Shown: positions 42,727-51,790, numbered from the stretch's first letter. The stretch is DNA of 55,619 nucleotides from Clostridia bacterium (GCA_017398585.1 JAFQFS010000094.1:1-55619); one strand, 5' to 3'. The notes: generated by a model not told the origin, from the letters alone. Made by a program: numbers and translations.

Positions 42727-42765
42727 GAAAAAGTGCGGACAAAAAATCCGCACTTTCTTTGTTTC
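42727..42765 (+). terminator. Rho-independent terminator of the spoIIA operon
   Basis: AAGTGCGGA and TCCGCACTT pair around a CAAAAAA loop and are followed by TCTTTGTTTC. Confidence 0.88.
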
Positions 42766-42774
42766 TGTTATAGA

Positions 42775-42849
42775 TGAAAAGTTTTTGAAGAGAGGTTCGG
42801 ACGAGTCTGCTGCGCAGCCTCAGGAACTTTTTCAAAAAGTTCCTCTCCG
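42775..42849. repeat. Palindromic repeat family, single unit (arm then hairpin, with accessory hairpin)
   Basis: The arm GAAAAGTTTTTGAAGAGAGG is followed by the accessory hairpin GTCTGCTGCGCAGCC within an ACGAG...CTC frame and the core AGGAACTTTTT / AAAAAGTTCCTCTCC. It lies between convergent sigF and phosphoglucomutase. Confidence 0.82.
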
Positions 42850-42862
42850 ATTCTTTATGAGT

Positions 42863-44611
42863 TTATTTCTTCAGCGAATTCTGAGGGATGCCGAGCATGT
42901 CTTCGAGGGAGTTGGTACATGCCTTGACGTTTGCGGCCGCGTCGGTTTCGTCCTTGCCGTTTGCGAGAATGTAGAACTTAATCTTCGGTTCGGTACCGGA
43001 CGGACGTGCGACGACAACGTTGCCGTTTTCTGCCTTGTAGTACATGACATTGGACTTCGGCAGATTGGTGCCGGTGATTTCGCCGGTGAGCATGTTCTTG
43101 GAAGTTTCCGCCTGATAGTCACGGATGTTGATGACACGGCTGCCTGCGATTTCCGAGGGTTCGACCGAGCGGAGCTTGTTCATCAGACCTGCGATCTGTT
43201 CCTTGCCGTCGAGACCTTCCATGTAGATTTCTGCAGAATTTTCAAGATAGTAGCCGTACTTTTCGTAGAGGGAGTCGAGCGCGTCGATGAGAGTCATGCC
43301 CTTGAGGGAATAGAACGCTGCCATTTCGCAGATGAGCATGGACGCGACGACACCGTCCTTGTCGCGGGAGTAGGAACCCTTCATGTAACCATAGCTTTCT
43401 TCGTAGCCGAGGAGGTAGGTGCCTTCGCCCTTCGCTTCGTGTTCGCCGATGACTTCTGCGATAAACTTGAAGCCGGTGAGAACGTTGTACAGTTCAACGC
43501 CGTGCTTTTCACAGATTCTGGTCGCCATTTCGCTCGTTACGATGGTCTTGATCGCGTAGGCATCTTCGGGCATCTTACCCTGTTCTTCAAGCGCGGTGAA
43601 GATGTAGTCGAGAAGGAGGGAGCCCATCTGGTTGCCGGTGATGCAGCGGAATTCGCCGGACTTGTCGCGTGCCATAACGCCGACACGGTCACAGTCGGGG
43701 TCGGTCGCGACGATCAGGTCGGAGGATGCATACTGCATGGCGACCTTGATGCCTTCCGCAAATGCTGCCGGATATTCCGGGTTGGGCTTTGCGAGACCGG
43801 GGAAGTTTCCGTCGGGAGTCATCTGGCAGTCAACGGGATGGAGATTCTTCACACCGATGCGGCGGAGAACTTCGGGGACGATGCGGTAGCCCGCGCCGCA
43901 GAGAGGCGTGTAAACAACGTGCAGTTCGTCAGACGCACGGCCGATTACATCCGGATAAACCTGCTCGCCGATGACGTTGTTCATGAAAATTTCGTCGAAT
44001 TCCTTGCCGACCATCGTGATGAGGGATTCGTCCGCCTTGTCACGTCCGGGAACACCTGTGAAAATGTCGGTGGAGTAGATGAAGTTCGAGACATGGTCCG
44101 CCATGTCCTTGGTGGGCTGTGCGCCGTCTTCCCAGTAGAGCTTGTAGCCGTTGTAGGCGGACGGGTTGTGGGACGCGGTGATGTTGATACCTGCGATGCA
44201 GCCGAAGTGGCGTACACCGGCAGAGAGCATGGGAGTCGGGCGGAGTTCATCAAACAGATACACTTTGATGCCGTGTGCGGTCAGGACTTCCGCACAGCGT
44301 CTCGCGTAGAGAGCAGAGTTGTTGCGGCTGTCACAGCCGATGATCACGCCGCGTTCCTTTTCGTTGCCGCCGAGCGATTCGATGGCACGTGCCACACCTT
44401 CGGTCGCCTGAGCAACGGTGTATACGTTCATCATTGCGCAGCCCGCGCTCATTTTGGAGCGAAGACCGCCGGTACCGAATTCCATGTAGGAACCAAACCG
44501 GAATTCGATTTCGTCTTCGTCGTCCTCGATTGCACGGAGTTCCGCTTTGGTATCTTCGTCTACCACGTCGGATTCCAGCCATTCGAGGTATCTCTTCTTG
44601 TAATCTTCCAT
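42863..44611 (-). CDS. pgcA: Phosphoglucomutase/phosphomannomutase (alpha-D-phosphohexomutase)
   Basis: This enzyme interconverts glucose-1-phosphate and glucose-6-phosphate. The phosphoserine loop is ITASHNPSAYNGYK with Ser147. The metal loop is DPDCDRVGV, the sugar-binding loop lies near GYEESYGYMKG, and the phosphate-binding loop is RPSGTEPKIKFY. Length is 582 residues, as in Bacillus PgcA. It is third in an htpG operon, 38 bp after the prephenate-dehydratase-like gene. It would connect the glycogen genes at the left of the window with glycolysis. Confidence 0.95.
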   Translation of the reverse strand: MEDYKKRYLEWLESDVVDEDTKAELRAIEDDEDEIEFRFGSYMEFGTGGLRSKMSAGCAMMNVYTVAQATEGVARAIESLGGNEKERGVIIGCDSRNNSALYARRCAEVLTAHGIKVYLFDELRPTPMLSAGVRHFGCIAGINITASHNPSAYNGYKLYWEDGAQPTKDMADHVSNFIYSTDIFTGVPGRDKADESLITMVGKEFDEIFMNNVIGEQVYPDVIGRASDELHVVYTPLCGAGYRIVPEVLRRIGVKNLHPVDCQMTPDGNFPGLAKPNPEYPAAFAEGIKVAMQYASSDLIVATDPDCDRVGVMARDKSGEFRCITGNQMGSLLLDYIFTALEEQGKMPEDAYAIKTIVTSEMATRICEKHGVELYNVLTGFKFIAEVIGEHEAKGEGTYLLGYEESYGYMKGSYSRDKDGVVASMLICEMAAFYSLKGMTLIDALDSLYEKYGYYLENSAEIYMEGLDGKEQIAGLMNKLRSVEPSEIAGSRVINIRDYQAETSKNMLTGEITGTNLPKSNVMYYKAENGNVVVARPSGTEPKIKFYILANGKDETDAAANVKACTNSLEDMLGIPQNSLKK

Positions 44612-44649
44612 AATAGTTATATCCTTTCGTTATTATATTTCAGAAAACG

Positions 44650-45543
44650 TCAGGTCAGTATATCGTAGATTCCCGAGACGTCGTACCGGATGTGCGACGC
44701 CTCAAGGAAAATGTACAGGGATTCCAGATCGGCAGAGGTGATGTCGAGCTGAAGGGTAAGAGCGGGATGTTCGCCGTAATAGTCGTTGGTCGCGAAAGCA
44801 TTCGGAGCGGAGGTAATGTTCAGAATTTTCGCACCGAACACTTCGCAGGAGGAGAGAAACGCGCCGGTCTTCATACTGTCCGTGATGACGACGGAGAGAT
44901 CCATATAACGCCACGCGCCGCACAGATCCGGGATGGATCCCGGCAGGGTACCGAGCCCTTTTTTCAGAAGAGCGAACCGCATGACGGTGTCGTCGTTCAT
45001 CTCCACGTCCGCTTCCAGTGCGATCTTCAGGTCGTACTTTGACTGCAGCTTGTGAAAGGAAAGCAGGGGACCGTCTGCGGAACTTGAGACCGGCAGGATG
45101 CCGTAGCTGCAGCGTCCGTAGTAGACTTCCTCGCAGACTTCGCGGAAGCCGGGGTAATAGTTTGCTGCTACCCGTTCGAACACACGCTCAAAGATCCGGT
45201 AGGCACGGTCGGAAAACGTATTCTGCATGTACGCGATCCGCGCGGTGTCCACGGGGTTTTCGTCGTCGTCCGCGTAGGTGTCGATGAAGCCGAAGCTTCC
45301 GGCGTCCGTGAATTCCCCACAGAACTGCGCAAAGTCCGGTGATACCAGCCCAACCGGAGTATTGCCAAACTGAGTACGGTATATTCGCGCGATTTCGTCC
45401 GGCGTCAGCGTGCCGTACTTCTGCTTCGCGAAGACCGCTGCTTCGTGGTACACACCCGTGCGGATCACCGAGAGACTCGCCGCCGCACTTTCCAGAAGAG
45501 TCAGATTTCTCCGGAAGATTTCCTCGTCGCCGCCGCGTGCCAT
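44650..45543 (-). CDS. Divergent prephenate-dehydratase-like protein with ACT-like C-terminus
   Basis: This 297-residue protein resembles PheA in layout. A periplasmic-binding-like region has VCEEVYYGRCSYGILPVSSS (compare the E-x-G-x-A-x-Y-G-V-V-P-I-E-N-S motif). The NDDTVMRFALL stretch stands where PheA has the N-x-T-R-F motif. An ACT-like domain (DLSVVITDSMKTGAFLS...) ends the protein. The N-terminal G-x-x-G-[TS]-[YF]-S motif is not seen. It may be a pseudoenzyme or an unrelated enzyme on that fold. Its ATG overlaps the htpG stop by one base (TAATG), so it is coupled to the chaperone gene. Confidence 0.6.
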   Translation of the reverse strand: MARGGDEEIFRRNLTLLESAAASLSVIRTGVYHEAAVFAKQKYGTLTPDEIARIYRTQFGNTPVGLVSPDFAQFCGEFTDAGSFGFIDTYADDDENPVDTARIAYMQNTFSDRAYRIFERVFERVAANYYPGFREVCEEVYYGRCSYGILPVSSSADGPLLSFHKLQSKYDLKIALEADVEMNDDTVMRFALLKKGLGTLPGSIPDLCGAWRYMDLSVVITDSMKTGAFLSSCEVFGAKILNITSAPNAFATNDYYGEHPALTLQLDITSADLESLYIFLEASHIRYDVSGIYDILT

Positions 45544-47408
45544 TACAGTTTACCTAAAATATCGTAGCTGTCGTTCAGGAATGCCACCAGTTCTTCCGCA
45601 GTGAGCGGTCTCTGAGACAGGGAGGAGAGCATGTAGATCTGCCGTGCGATGGTTTCTGCAAGTTCGTTGTTTCCGCTGTCCACGAGACCGGTCATCTTGT
45701 CAACCAGCGGGGACGCTGTGTTGAGGATGAGCGTCTGTTCGAGCGGCATGCCAGCGCCCATGTTGTAGAGCTTCATCATGTCGTTCATGCGGCGCGCTTC
45801 TTCGGAGATATTGAGGAGTGCCGGCGTGGACGCGTCCTTGAGACGGTCGAATTCCACCTTGGTGGAATCGCCGGCGATCTTTTTGAACAGATCGGCAACG
45901 GCGGTGTTTTCCGTCTTGTCACCGTCCGCCTTGAGAACGTCCGCAACTTCCGCGTCGATGCGGCAGAACTTCACGCTTTCGCGGTTCTGTTCGATCGTGT
46001 GGATGAACTGCGTGTCGATCACGCGGTCAAGCAGGATCACGTCGATGCCTTCCGCTGTGAACATGGAGATGTACTTCGACTGTGCGGTTGCGTCGTTCGC
46101 GTAGTAAATCTTGTTTTCGTGCTTTTCCTTAGCGGATTCCAGGTATTCGTCGAGGGTAACAAAACCGCCGCCGCACTTCTCGAACAGGATATTCGCGTTC
46201 ACACGGTCGTAGAACTTCCGGTCGCGCATACAGCCGTATTCGACGAAGGTCTTCAGGTCGCGCCAGATGGATTCGAAGTTTTCACGATCGTTCGTGAACA
46301 TCTGGTTCAGCTTGTCCGCCACCTTCTTGGTGATGTGTGCAGAAATCTTGGAGACATATCCGCTGTTCTGGAGATAGCTTCTCGAAACGTTCAGCGGGAG
46401 TTCGGGGCAGTCGAGGACGCCCTTGAGCATCAGCAGATATTCCGGAATGACTTCCTTGATGTTGTCCGCAACGAATACCTGATTGTAGAACAGTTTGACC
46501 TGTCCTTCCAGGCTTTCGTATTCGTTGGAGATGCGAGGGAAGTAGAGGATACCCTTGAAGTTCAGCGGGTAATCTGCCTTGAGATGGATGTGGAACAGGG
46601 GTTCCTTCCAGTCGGAGAAGACCTTGCGGTAGAAGTCCTTGTATTCCTCGTCGGTGCATTCGGACGGGTTCTTCTGCCACAGAGGCTCGGTATCGTTGAC
46701 AGGCTGGGGTTCCTTCGGTTCGTTTTCTTCGGATTCCGCCGGTTCTTCCGCGTTTTCGTCTTCGAAGAAGATCGGTACGGGCATGAAAGCGCAGTACTTG
46801 CCGAGAACTTCCTTCAGCTTGTATTCAGAGAGGAATTCCTTTCCTTCGTCGTTGATGTGCATGACGACTGCGGTGCCGAATCCGTCGAGGAGGTCGTCTT
46901 CGTCATCGTAATCGTTTTCGATTTCGTAGTTGCCGTCCTCACCGCAGGTCCACTTTACACAGGGAGCGCCGGTGTAGGACTTCGTGATCACGTCAACGGT
47001 GTCGCTGACCATGAAGGAGGAATAGAAACCGAGACCGAAGTGACCGATGATGCCGTTCTGACCGGCCTCGGTGCTTTCCCCTTCGTACTTCTGGATAAAG
47101 TCGAGCGCACCGGAAAGGGCGATCTGGCAGATATATTTCTTGACTTCTTCTTCCGTCATGCCGATGCCGTTGTCGATGACGGTCAGCGTGGATGCATCCT
47201 TGTCGAGGACGACTTTGATCTTCGCATCAAGTTTGATGTCCTTTGCTTCGCCGAGAGAGATGAGACGGCGGAGCTTGGTGATCGCGTCGCACGCGTTGGA
47301 TGTGATTTCACGCAGGAAGATCTCCTTTTCGGAATAGAGCCATTTTTTGATGATGGGGAAAATGTGTTCGAGTTCGATGGAGATTCCACCGTGCTGGGTA
47401 TTTGCCAT
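45543..47408 (-). CDS. htpG: Chaperone protein HtpG (Hsp90)
   Basis: HtpG is the ATP-driven bacterial Hsp90. The GHKL ATPase domain has REITSNACDAITKLR, DNGIGMTEEEV and IGHFGLGFYSSFMV. The middle domain includes LFYNQVFVADNIKEVIPEY and LNVSRSYLQ. A Glu/Pro-rich insert (DENAEEPAESEENEPKEPQP, near residue 225) is longer than in E. coli HtpG. The ATG at 47408 follows GGAGG and gives 621 residues; a reading from 47495 would include the promoter and is rejected. Confidence 0.96.
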   Translation of the reverse strand: MANTQHGGISIELEHIFPIIKKWLYSEKEIFLREITSNACDAITKLRRLISLGEAKDIKLDAKIKVVLDKDASTLTVIDNGIGMTEEEVKKYICQIALSGALDFIQKYEGESTEAGQNGIIGHFGLGFYSSFMVSDTVDVITKSYTGAPCVKWTCGEDGNYEIENDYDDEDDLLDGFGTAVVMHINDEGKEFLSEYKLKEVLGKYCAFMPVPIFFEDENAEEPAESEENEPKEPQPVNDTEPLWQKNPSECTDEEYKDFYRKVFSDWKEPLFHIHLKADYPLNFKGILYFPRISNEYESLEGQVKLFYNQVFVADNIKEVIPEYLLMLKGVLDCPELPLNVSRSYLQNSGYVSKISAHITKKVADKLNQMFTNDRENFESIWRDLKTFVEYGCMRDRKFYDRVNANILFEKCGGGFVTLDEYLESAKEKHENKIYYANDATAQSKYISMFTAEGIDVILLDRVIDTQFIHTIEQNRESVKFCRIDAEVADVLKADGDKTENTAVADLFKKIAGDSTKVEFDRLKDASTPALLNISEEARRMNDMMKLYNMGAGMPLEQTLILNTASPLVDKMTGLVDSGNNELAETIARQIYMLSSLSQRPLTAEELVAFLNDSYDILGKL

Positions 47409-47466
47409 GAGAATTTGCCTCCGTTGGTTAACGGTATATTGCCGTAGTGAATTTTTCGTACCTATA

Positions 47467-47495
47467 ATTATATAACACAACCGTAGGTTTGTCAA
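47467..47495 (-). promoter_or_regulatory. Consensus sigma-A promoter of htpG
   Basis: On the minus strand TTGACA (47495-47490), 17 bp and TATAAT (47472-47467) match the consensus fully. No CIRCE inverted repeat is visible. Confidence 0.8.
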
Positions 47496-47532
47496 GAATT
47501 TCCCCGTTACGGAAATGTAAGAAAGTCATGAC

Positions 47533-47590
47533 AAAATAACAGAAAGACCGGGGAACTCCGCACGTTTCCGCACGGGAAGTCTCCCCGATC
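47533..47590 (-). terminator. Probable terminator of the phosphoribosyltransferase gene
   Basis: On the minus strand GATCGGGGA pairs with TCCCCGGTC around an inner GTGCGGAAACGTGCGG structure and is followed by TTTCTGTTATTTTG. The T-tract is interrupted, so the call is moderate. Confidence 0.5.
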
Positions 47591-47597
47591 CGAAAAA

Positions 47598-48167
47598 TCA
47601 GTGGATGGTACCTTCGATGACCGTTCCGTCCGGATGGAACAGAGGCAGTTTTTCGAGGTAAATGAGGTCGTCGCGTACCTGCGCATCGCCTTCGGCAAGG
47701 ATCGCCATCTTTCCGACGATGTTCCCGCCTGCGGCATTGACGAGCTGTTCGACCGCCGCAAGGGATTCCCCGGTAGAGATCACGTCATCCACGATGAGGA
47801 TCTTCGCGCCGTTCATGAGTTCCGCATCCGCCTTGTCGAGGTACAGGCTTTGTTCGCCCGCCGTCGTGATGGACTGAACCTTCACTTCAAATACGCCGCT
47901 CATGTACGCTTTCGCCTTCTTGCGCGCAACAAAATACTTCTGGTTTCCCGCAAGTCTCGCCATTTCATGAGCGAGCGGAATGCCCTTTGCTTCGGCTGTG
48001 ATAATGTAATCATATTCCGGCGCGATCTTCAGCAGAGCGTCCGCTGCCGCGGTCGTCAGTTCCGGATCTCCGAAAATAACGAACGCACCGATCGCAAGAT
48101 TCGCATTCAGCGGGCAGATCGGCAGCGCACGATCCACACCCGCAATGGTCATAGGATAAGTCAGCAT
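47598..48167 (-). CDS. Purine phosphoribosyltransferase (Apt/Xpt-like)
   Basis: This 189-residue type I phosphoribosyltransferase salvages a purine base with PRPP. The PRPP-binding loop is KILIVDDVISTGESL. The flexible-loop region is YFVARKKAKAYMSGVF, and TAEAKGIPLAHEMARL matches adenine and xanthine enzymes. It differs from canonical Apt in length and in the base-binding region, so adenine specificity is not certain. The start follows AGAAAGGAT. Confidence 0.85.
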   Translation of the reverse strand: MLTYPMTIAGVDRALPICPLNANLAIGAFVIFGDPELTTAAADALLKIAPEYDYIITAEAKGIPLAHEMARLAGNQKYFVARKKAKAYMSGVFEVKVQSITTAGEQSLYLDKADAELMNGAKILIVDDVISTGESLAAVEQLVNAAGGNIVGKMAILAEGDAQVRDDLIYLEKLPLFHPDGTVIEGTIH

Positions 48168-48187
48168 AATCGAATATCCTTTCTAAA

Positions 48188-48270
48188 AATTTGCACAAAC
48201 TTTGTTGTCACAATAGATTGAAGTTTTTTGGAAGGGGTTCGGGGAAACCTTTTTGCAAAAAGGTTTCCCC
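48188..48270 (-). repeat. Palindromic repeat family, right half with part of the centre
   Basis: AATTTGCACAAACTTTGTTG and CACAATAGATTGAAG correspond to the centre and arm of the complete copy at 8187. The core GGGGAAACCTTTTT / AAAAAGGTTTCCCC follows. The left half is missing, so this is a truncated copy. It lies between pheT and the phosphoribosyltransferase gene. Confidence 0.82.
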
Positions 48271-48277
48271 GAGAAAA

Positions 48278-50692
48278 TTATCTTAACTTAACTCCGAGTT
48301 CCTTTTCGAGGGCGCCGAGGATGGCAGCAACCGCTTCGTCGGCTTCGGTGTCGGTCAGGGTCTTGTCTTCGCCGCGGAGCATAACGGCATAGGACATGCT
48401 CTTCTTGCCTTCGCCGATCTGGGGACCGCGGTAGATGTCGAACAGTTCAACGCTTGCAACGAGCTTGTTGGCAGCCCCTATGACCGCTGCAACGGAGCCT
48501 GCTTCCACTTCTTCGTCACAGACGAAGGAGAAGTCACGTTCGATCGCCGGATGCTTCGGGATGGAGACATAGCGGATTTCGGTGCGGCGTGCGTCGTAGA
48601 TCGCGTCGAGAGCGAGTTCAGCGAGGTAAACCTTGCAGCCGATGCCGTAGTTTTCCGCAGTTTCCGGATGTGCCTCACCGAATACGCCGAGGCTGACATC
48701 GCCAACGAAGATTTCCGCGCAGCGGCCCGGATGGAAGGCCGGTTCGGTCTTGCAGGACTTGAAGGCTGCATTTGCGATGCCTGCGATTGCGAGTACGGCT
48801 TCCACATAACCCTTCATACGGTAGAAGCCGACCTTGTCATCGGTGGAGGTGAAGCCGATGGTCAGACGTGCGGGTTCGTCCGGAAGTTCGTTTTCCGTGG
48901 TGGGAAGGTATACCTTTGCGTTTTCGAACAGGAGCATGTCACGGTTCTTCACGCTGTAGTTGTCTGCGAGAACCTTCAGCATGGACGGAAGAGCGGTCGT
49001 ACGCATAACGGAGGTGTCTTCACCGAGCGGGTTGGAGATCACAACGCACTTGCGGCGGCTGTCGTCAGCGGCAAGGCGGATCTTGTCATAGTAGGACGGG
49101 GAAACAAAGGAGAACGTTTCGATTTCATTGAAGCCCATACCCACAAGCATGTCGTGGAGACGTACGTCGAAGCTCTGACGTTCGGTTCTTGCACCGACGG
49201 TCGGGCTTGCGGAGTTGGAAAGAGTGGACTGGATTTCGTTGTAGCCGAACATACGGATGATTTCTTCGGCGAGGTCATTCATGCAGCGGACATCATCGCG
49301 GAAGAAGGGAACCGTAACGGTCTTGAGGTCGTCGGAAACTTCGAAGTCGAGCTTGCGGAGGGTTTCCGCCATGTATTCCTGGGTAAGCTTTACGCCGAGG
49401 AAGTTGTTGATTACGTCAGCGTCGAGTGCGAGGGTTGCCTTTTCCTTCTTGGTCGGGTAAACGTCGATGGTACCGCCGACAACTTCACCTGCACCGAGAA
49501 GTTCAACGAGTTCGCACGCACGGTCGAGAGCGGGCATGGTGTTTTCGCAGTCAAGACCCTTTTCGAAACGTGCGGAGGATTCGGTTCTCATACCGAGCTT
49601 CTTTGCGGTCACACGGACATTACCCGGATGGAAGGTCGCGGATTCGAAGACAACGGTCGCGGTTTCGTCGGTGATTTCGCTGTTTTCGCCGCCCATAACG
49701 CCTGCCAGAGCAACCGCCTTCTTGCTGTCGGCGATCACGAGCATGGTGGAGTCGAGGTCGTGCGGGATGCTGTCAAGGGAGATGAACTTTTCGCCGTCTT
49801 CCGCCTTGCGGACGTTGATGGCAGCGCCGTCGAGGCAGCGGTAGTCGAATGCGTGCATAGGCTGACCGTATTCGAGCATGACGTAGTTGGTGATGTCAAC
49901 GATGTTGTTGATCGGACGTACGCCGGACGCGCGGAGCTTCATTCTCAGCCACAGCGGGGAGGGAGCGATCTTGACGTTCTTGACCACGCGGGAGGAGTAG
50001 CGGTAGCAGTGTTCAGTGTCGGTGATGGTAACGTTGAGATAGTTGGAGATGTCGTCGCCGTCAGCGGACGCGTATTCGTGCTTCGGGGTTGCGATGTTCA
50101 GTTCCTTGCCGAAGGTAACGGCGGATTCGCGCGCGAGACCGAGAACGGAGAGACAGTCGGGACGGTTGGAGGTGATTTCGAATTCCACGATGGTGTCGCG
50201 GAGACCGAGCGCTTCGACCATGTCTGCGCCGAGCGGGATGTCGTCGAGACCGACGTGATTGAGGATCAGGATGCCGTCTTCGATGGCGCCGGGCATATCG
50301 TTGAGGGAGAGGCCGAGTTCAGCGATGGAGCAGAACATACCTTCAGAAACTTCACCGCGGAGCTTGCCCTTTTTGATCTTCACGTCACCGGGAAGGTGTG
50401 CACCGTCGCGGGCAACGGGAACAACCGCACCTTCGAATACGTTGGTCGCAGCGGTGATGACCTGGATGGGAGCATCGATGCCGACGTCGACCTTGCAGAT
50501 GACGAGACGTTCTGCGTTCGGGTGACGGGAGATCTCGAGGATTTTGCCGCAGACAACGCCGGAAATGTCGGTACCGATTTCTTCGTAACCTTCAACCTTG
50601 CTGCCGGACATGGTCATCCGGTCGCAGTAATCTTTTATCGTAATATCGCTGACATCAGTGTAGTCAGCGAGCCATTTCATGGAAAGCTGCAT
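48278..50692 (-). CDS. pheT: Phenylalanyl-tRNA synthetase beta subunit
   Basis: PheT pairs with PheS to charge tRNA-Phe. The N-terminal tRNA-binding EMAP domain has VVCGKILEISRHPNAERLVICKVDVG. The B3/B4 editing domain, B5 domain (LTQEYMAETLRKLDFEV) and C-terminal anticodon-binding FDX-ACB domain (IPKHPAIERDFSFVCDEEV) are all present. The length is 804 residues. It is separated from pheS by a uridine-kinase gene and two composite repeats, instead of being adjacent. The start follows AGAAAGG. Confidence 0.97.
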   Translation of the reverse strand: MQLSMKWLADYTDVSDITIKDYCDRMTMSGSKVEGYEEIGTDISGVVCGKILEISRHPNAERLVICKVDVGIDAPIQVITAATNVFEGAVVPVARDGAHLPGDVKIKKGKLRGEVSEGMFCSIAELGLSLNDMPGAIEDGILILNHVGLDDIPLGADMVEALGLRDTIVEFEITSNRPDCLSVLGLARESAVTFGKELNIATPKHEYASADGDDISNYLNVTITDTEHCYRYSSRVVKNVKIAPSPLWLRMKLRASGVRPINNIVDITNYVMLEYGQPMHAFDYRCLDGAAINVRKAEDGEKFISLDSIPHDLDSTMLVIADSKKAVALAGVMGGENSEITDETATVVFESATFHPGNVRVTAKKLGMRTESSARFEKGLDCENTMPALDRACELVELLGAGEVVGGTIDVYPTKKEKATLALDADVINNFLGVKLTQEYMAETLRKLDFEVSDDLKTVTVPFFRDDVRCMNDLAEEIIRMFGYNEIQSTLSNSASPTVGARTERQSFDVRLHDMLVGMGFNEIETFSFVSPSYYDKIRLAADDSRRKCVVISNPLGEDTSVMRTTALPSMLKVLADNYSVKNRDMLLFENAKVYLPTTENELPDEPARLTIGFTSTDDKVGFYRMKGYVEAVLAIAGIANAAFKSCKTEPAFHPGRCAEIFVGDVSLGVFGEAHPETAENYGIGCKVYLAELALDAIYDARRTEIRYVSIPKHPAIERDFSFVCDEEVEAGSVAAVIGAANKLVASVELFDIYRGPQIGEGKKSMSYAVMLRGEDKTLTDTEADEAVAAILGALEKELGVKLR

Positions 50693-50728
50693 GGTATATA
50701 TACCTTTCTTATTTTAATTGGGTTTCTT

Positions 50729-50952
50729 GGGGAAGGAACTTTTTGAAAAAAGTTCCTTCCCCAAACCCCATCTTCAAAAACTTTCAAACGAAACGGACAG
50801 TTAAAGATGGGTGCAGATCCGGAAAACAAAACCGTCAGCGCAGCCAACAGAATTTTTTGTAACCAGCGCTATGCACATACTATGTCCAAACAATAGTCTG
50901 AAGTTTTTTGAAAGGGGCTTGGGGAAAACTTTTTTTCAAAAAAGTTTTCCCC
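50729..50952. repeat. Palindromic repeat family, complete composite element
   Basis: The left unit is GGGGAAGGAACTTTTT / AAAAAGTTCCTTCCCC with arm AACCCCATCTTCAAAAACTTTC. The right unit is GTCTGAAGTTTTTTGAAAGGGG with GGGGAAAACTTTTTT / AAAAAAGTTTTCCCC. The centre holds GGGTGCAGATCCGG (50810 on) and diverged sequence. It lies between pheT and the uridine kinase. Confidence 0.87.
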
Positions 50953-50967
50953 AATTATTCAATTCAC

Positions 50968-51504
50968 TTATAGCATCGAATCGATGTACGTCGTCAGGAT
51001 GTTCACGGTCTTTTCCTTGAAAATACCGTTGACGACCATGTCGGCGTGCCATCTGGTGGGTTCAATGAGTTCGTTGTGACGGAAGCGGACCGTGTCGATG
51101 TAGCGGTCGGTGACTTCCTCGAACGTCTGGCCGCGGGAGGTGAACCGCTTGATTCTGCGGACGAGGCGTTCGTCGCTGTCGAGGTCGACAAAAATTTTCA
51201 GATCGAGTTTTTCGCGGATTTCGGGGAGATACAGCGCGAACAGTCCTTCAATGATGACGAGCTGTACGTCGGAAGCGATCGCTTCGCCGAAATCATGGTA
51301 GAGATTGTCCAGATAGAGAGCGTCGGGATGATTGTGTTCCACGTATTCGATGCCGGTAATGGGAGCGATCGTGGTGATGGAGGGGCGGCGGAAGTAAGCG
51401 TCCATATGGAGGACCTTGCACTTGCTTCCGTAATAGGCTTCCAGTTTTTCAGTCAGCGTGCTCTTGCCGCTGCAAGTGCCGCCGGCAATACCAATAACAA
51501 ACAT
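50968..51504 (-). CDS. udk: Uridine kinase-like P-loop phosphotransferase
   Basis: The protein (178 residues) has the P-loop GIAGGTCSGKST (5-16), the substrate loop VLHMDAYFRRP, NHPDALYLDNLYHD and the LVIIEGLFALY strand of the uridine kinase/phosphoribulokinase family. FVDLDSDERLVRRIKRF contains the LID arginines. It is shorter than canonical Udk (about 210), so the nucleoside substrate is inferred. The start follows AGAGGTG. It lies between pheS and pheT. Confidence 0.87.
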   Translation of the reverse strand: MFVIGIAGGTCSGKSTLTEKLEAYYGSKCKVLHMDAYFRRPSITTIAPITGIEYVEHNHPDALYLDNLYHDFGEAIASDVQLVIIEGLFALYLPEIREKLDLKIFVDLDSDERLVRRIKRFTSRGQTFEEVTDRYIDTVRFRHNELIEPTRWHADMVVNGIFKEKTVNILTTYIDSML

Positions 51505-51545
51505 AACTGCACCTCTCTGATATAATTAATTAATTTTTATTTCTT

Positions 51546-51790
51546 GGGGAAGGAACTTTTTGAAAAAAGTTCCTTCCCCAAACCCCATCTTCAAAAACTT
51601 TCGGACGAAACGGGCAGACGGGGGCAGGTGCAGATTTGGAACACCGGAACGGCGGTGCAGCTTATCAAAATTTTATAACTGTAAATCTGCACTTACTTCG
51701 TCAACACAACTGTCTGAAGTTTTTTGAAAGGGTGTTCGGACGAGTCTGCTGCGCAGCCTCAGAAAACTTTTTTTCAAAAAAGTTTTCCCC
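51546..51790. repeat. Palindromic repeat family, complete composite element with accessory hairpin
   Basis: The left half is nearly identical to that at 50729 (same GGGGAAGGAACTTTTT core and arm). The centre contains GGTGCAGATTTGG and TAAATCTGCAC, an inverted pair. The right half has arm GTCTGAAGTTTTTTGAAAGGG, accessory hairpin GTCTGCTGCGCAGCC as in the copy at 42775, and core AAAACTTTTTTT / AAAAAAGTTTTCCCC. It lies between the uridine kinase and pheS. Confidence 0.87.
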
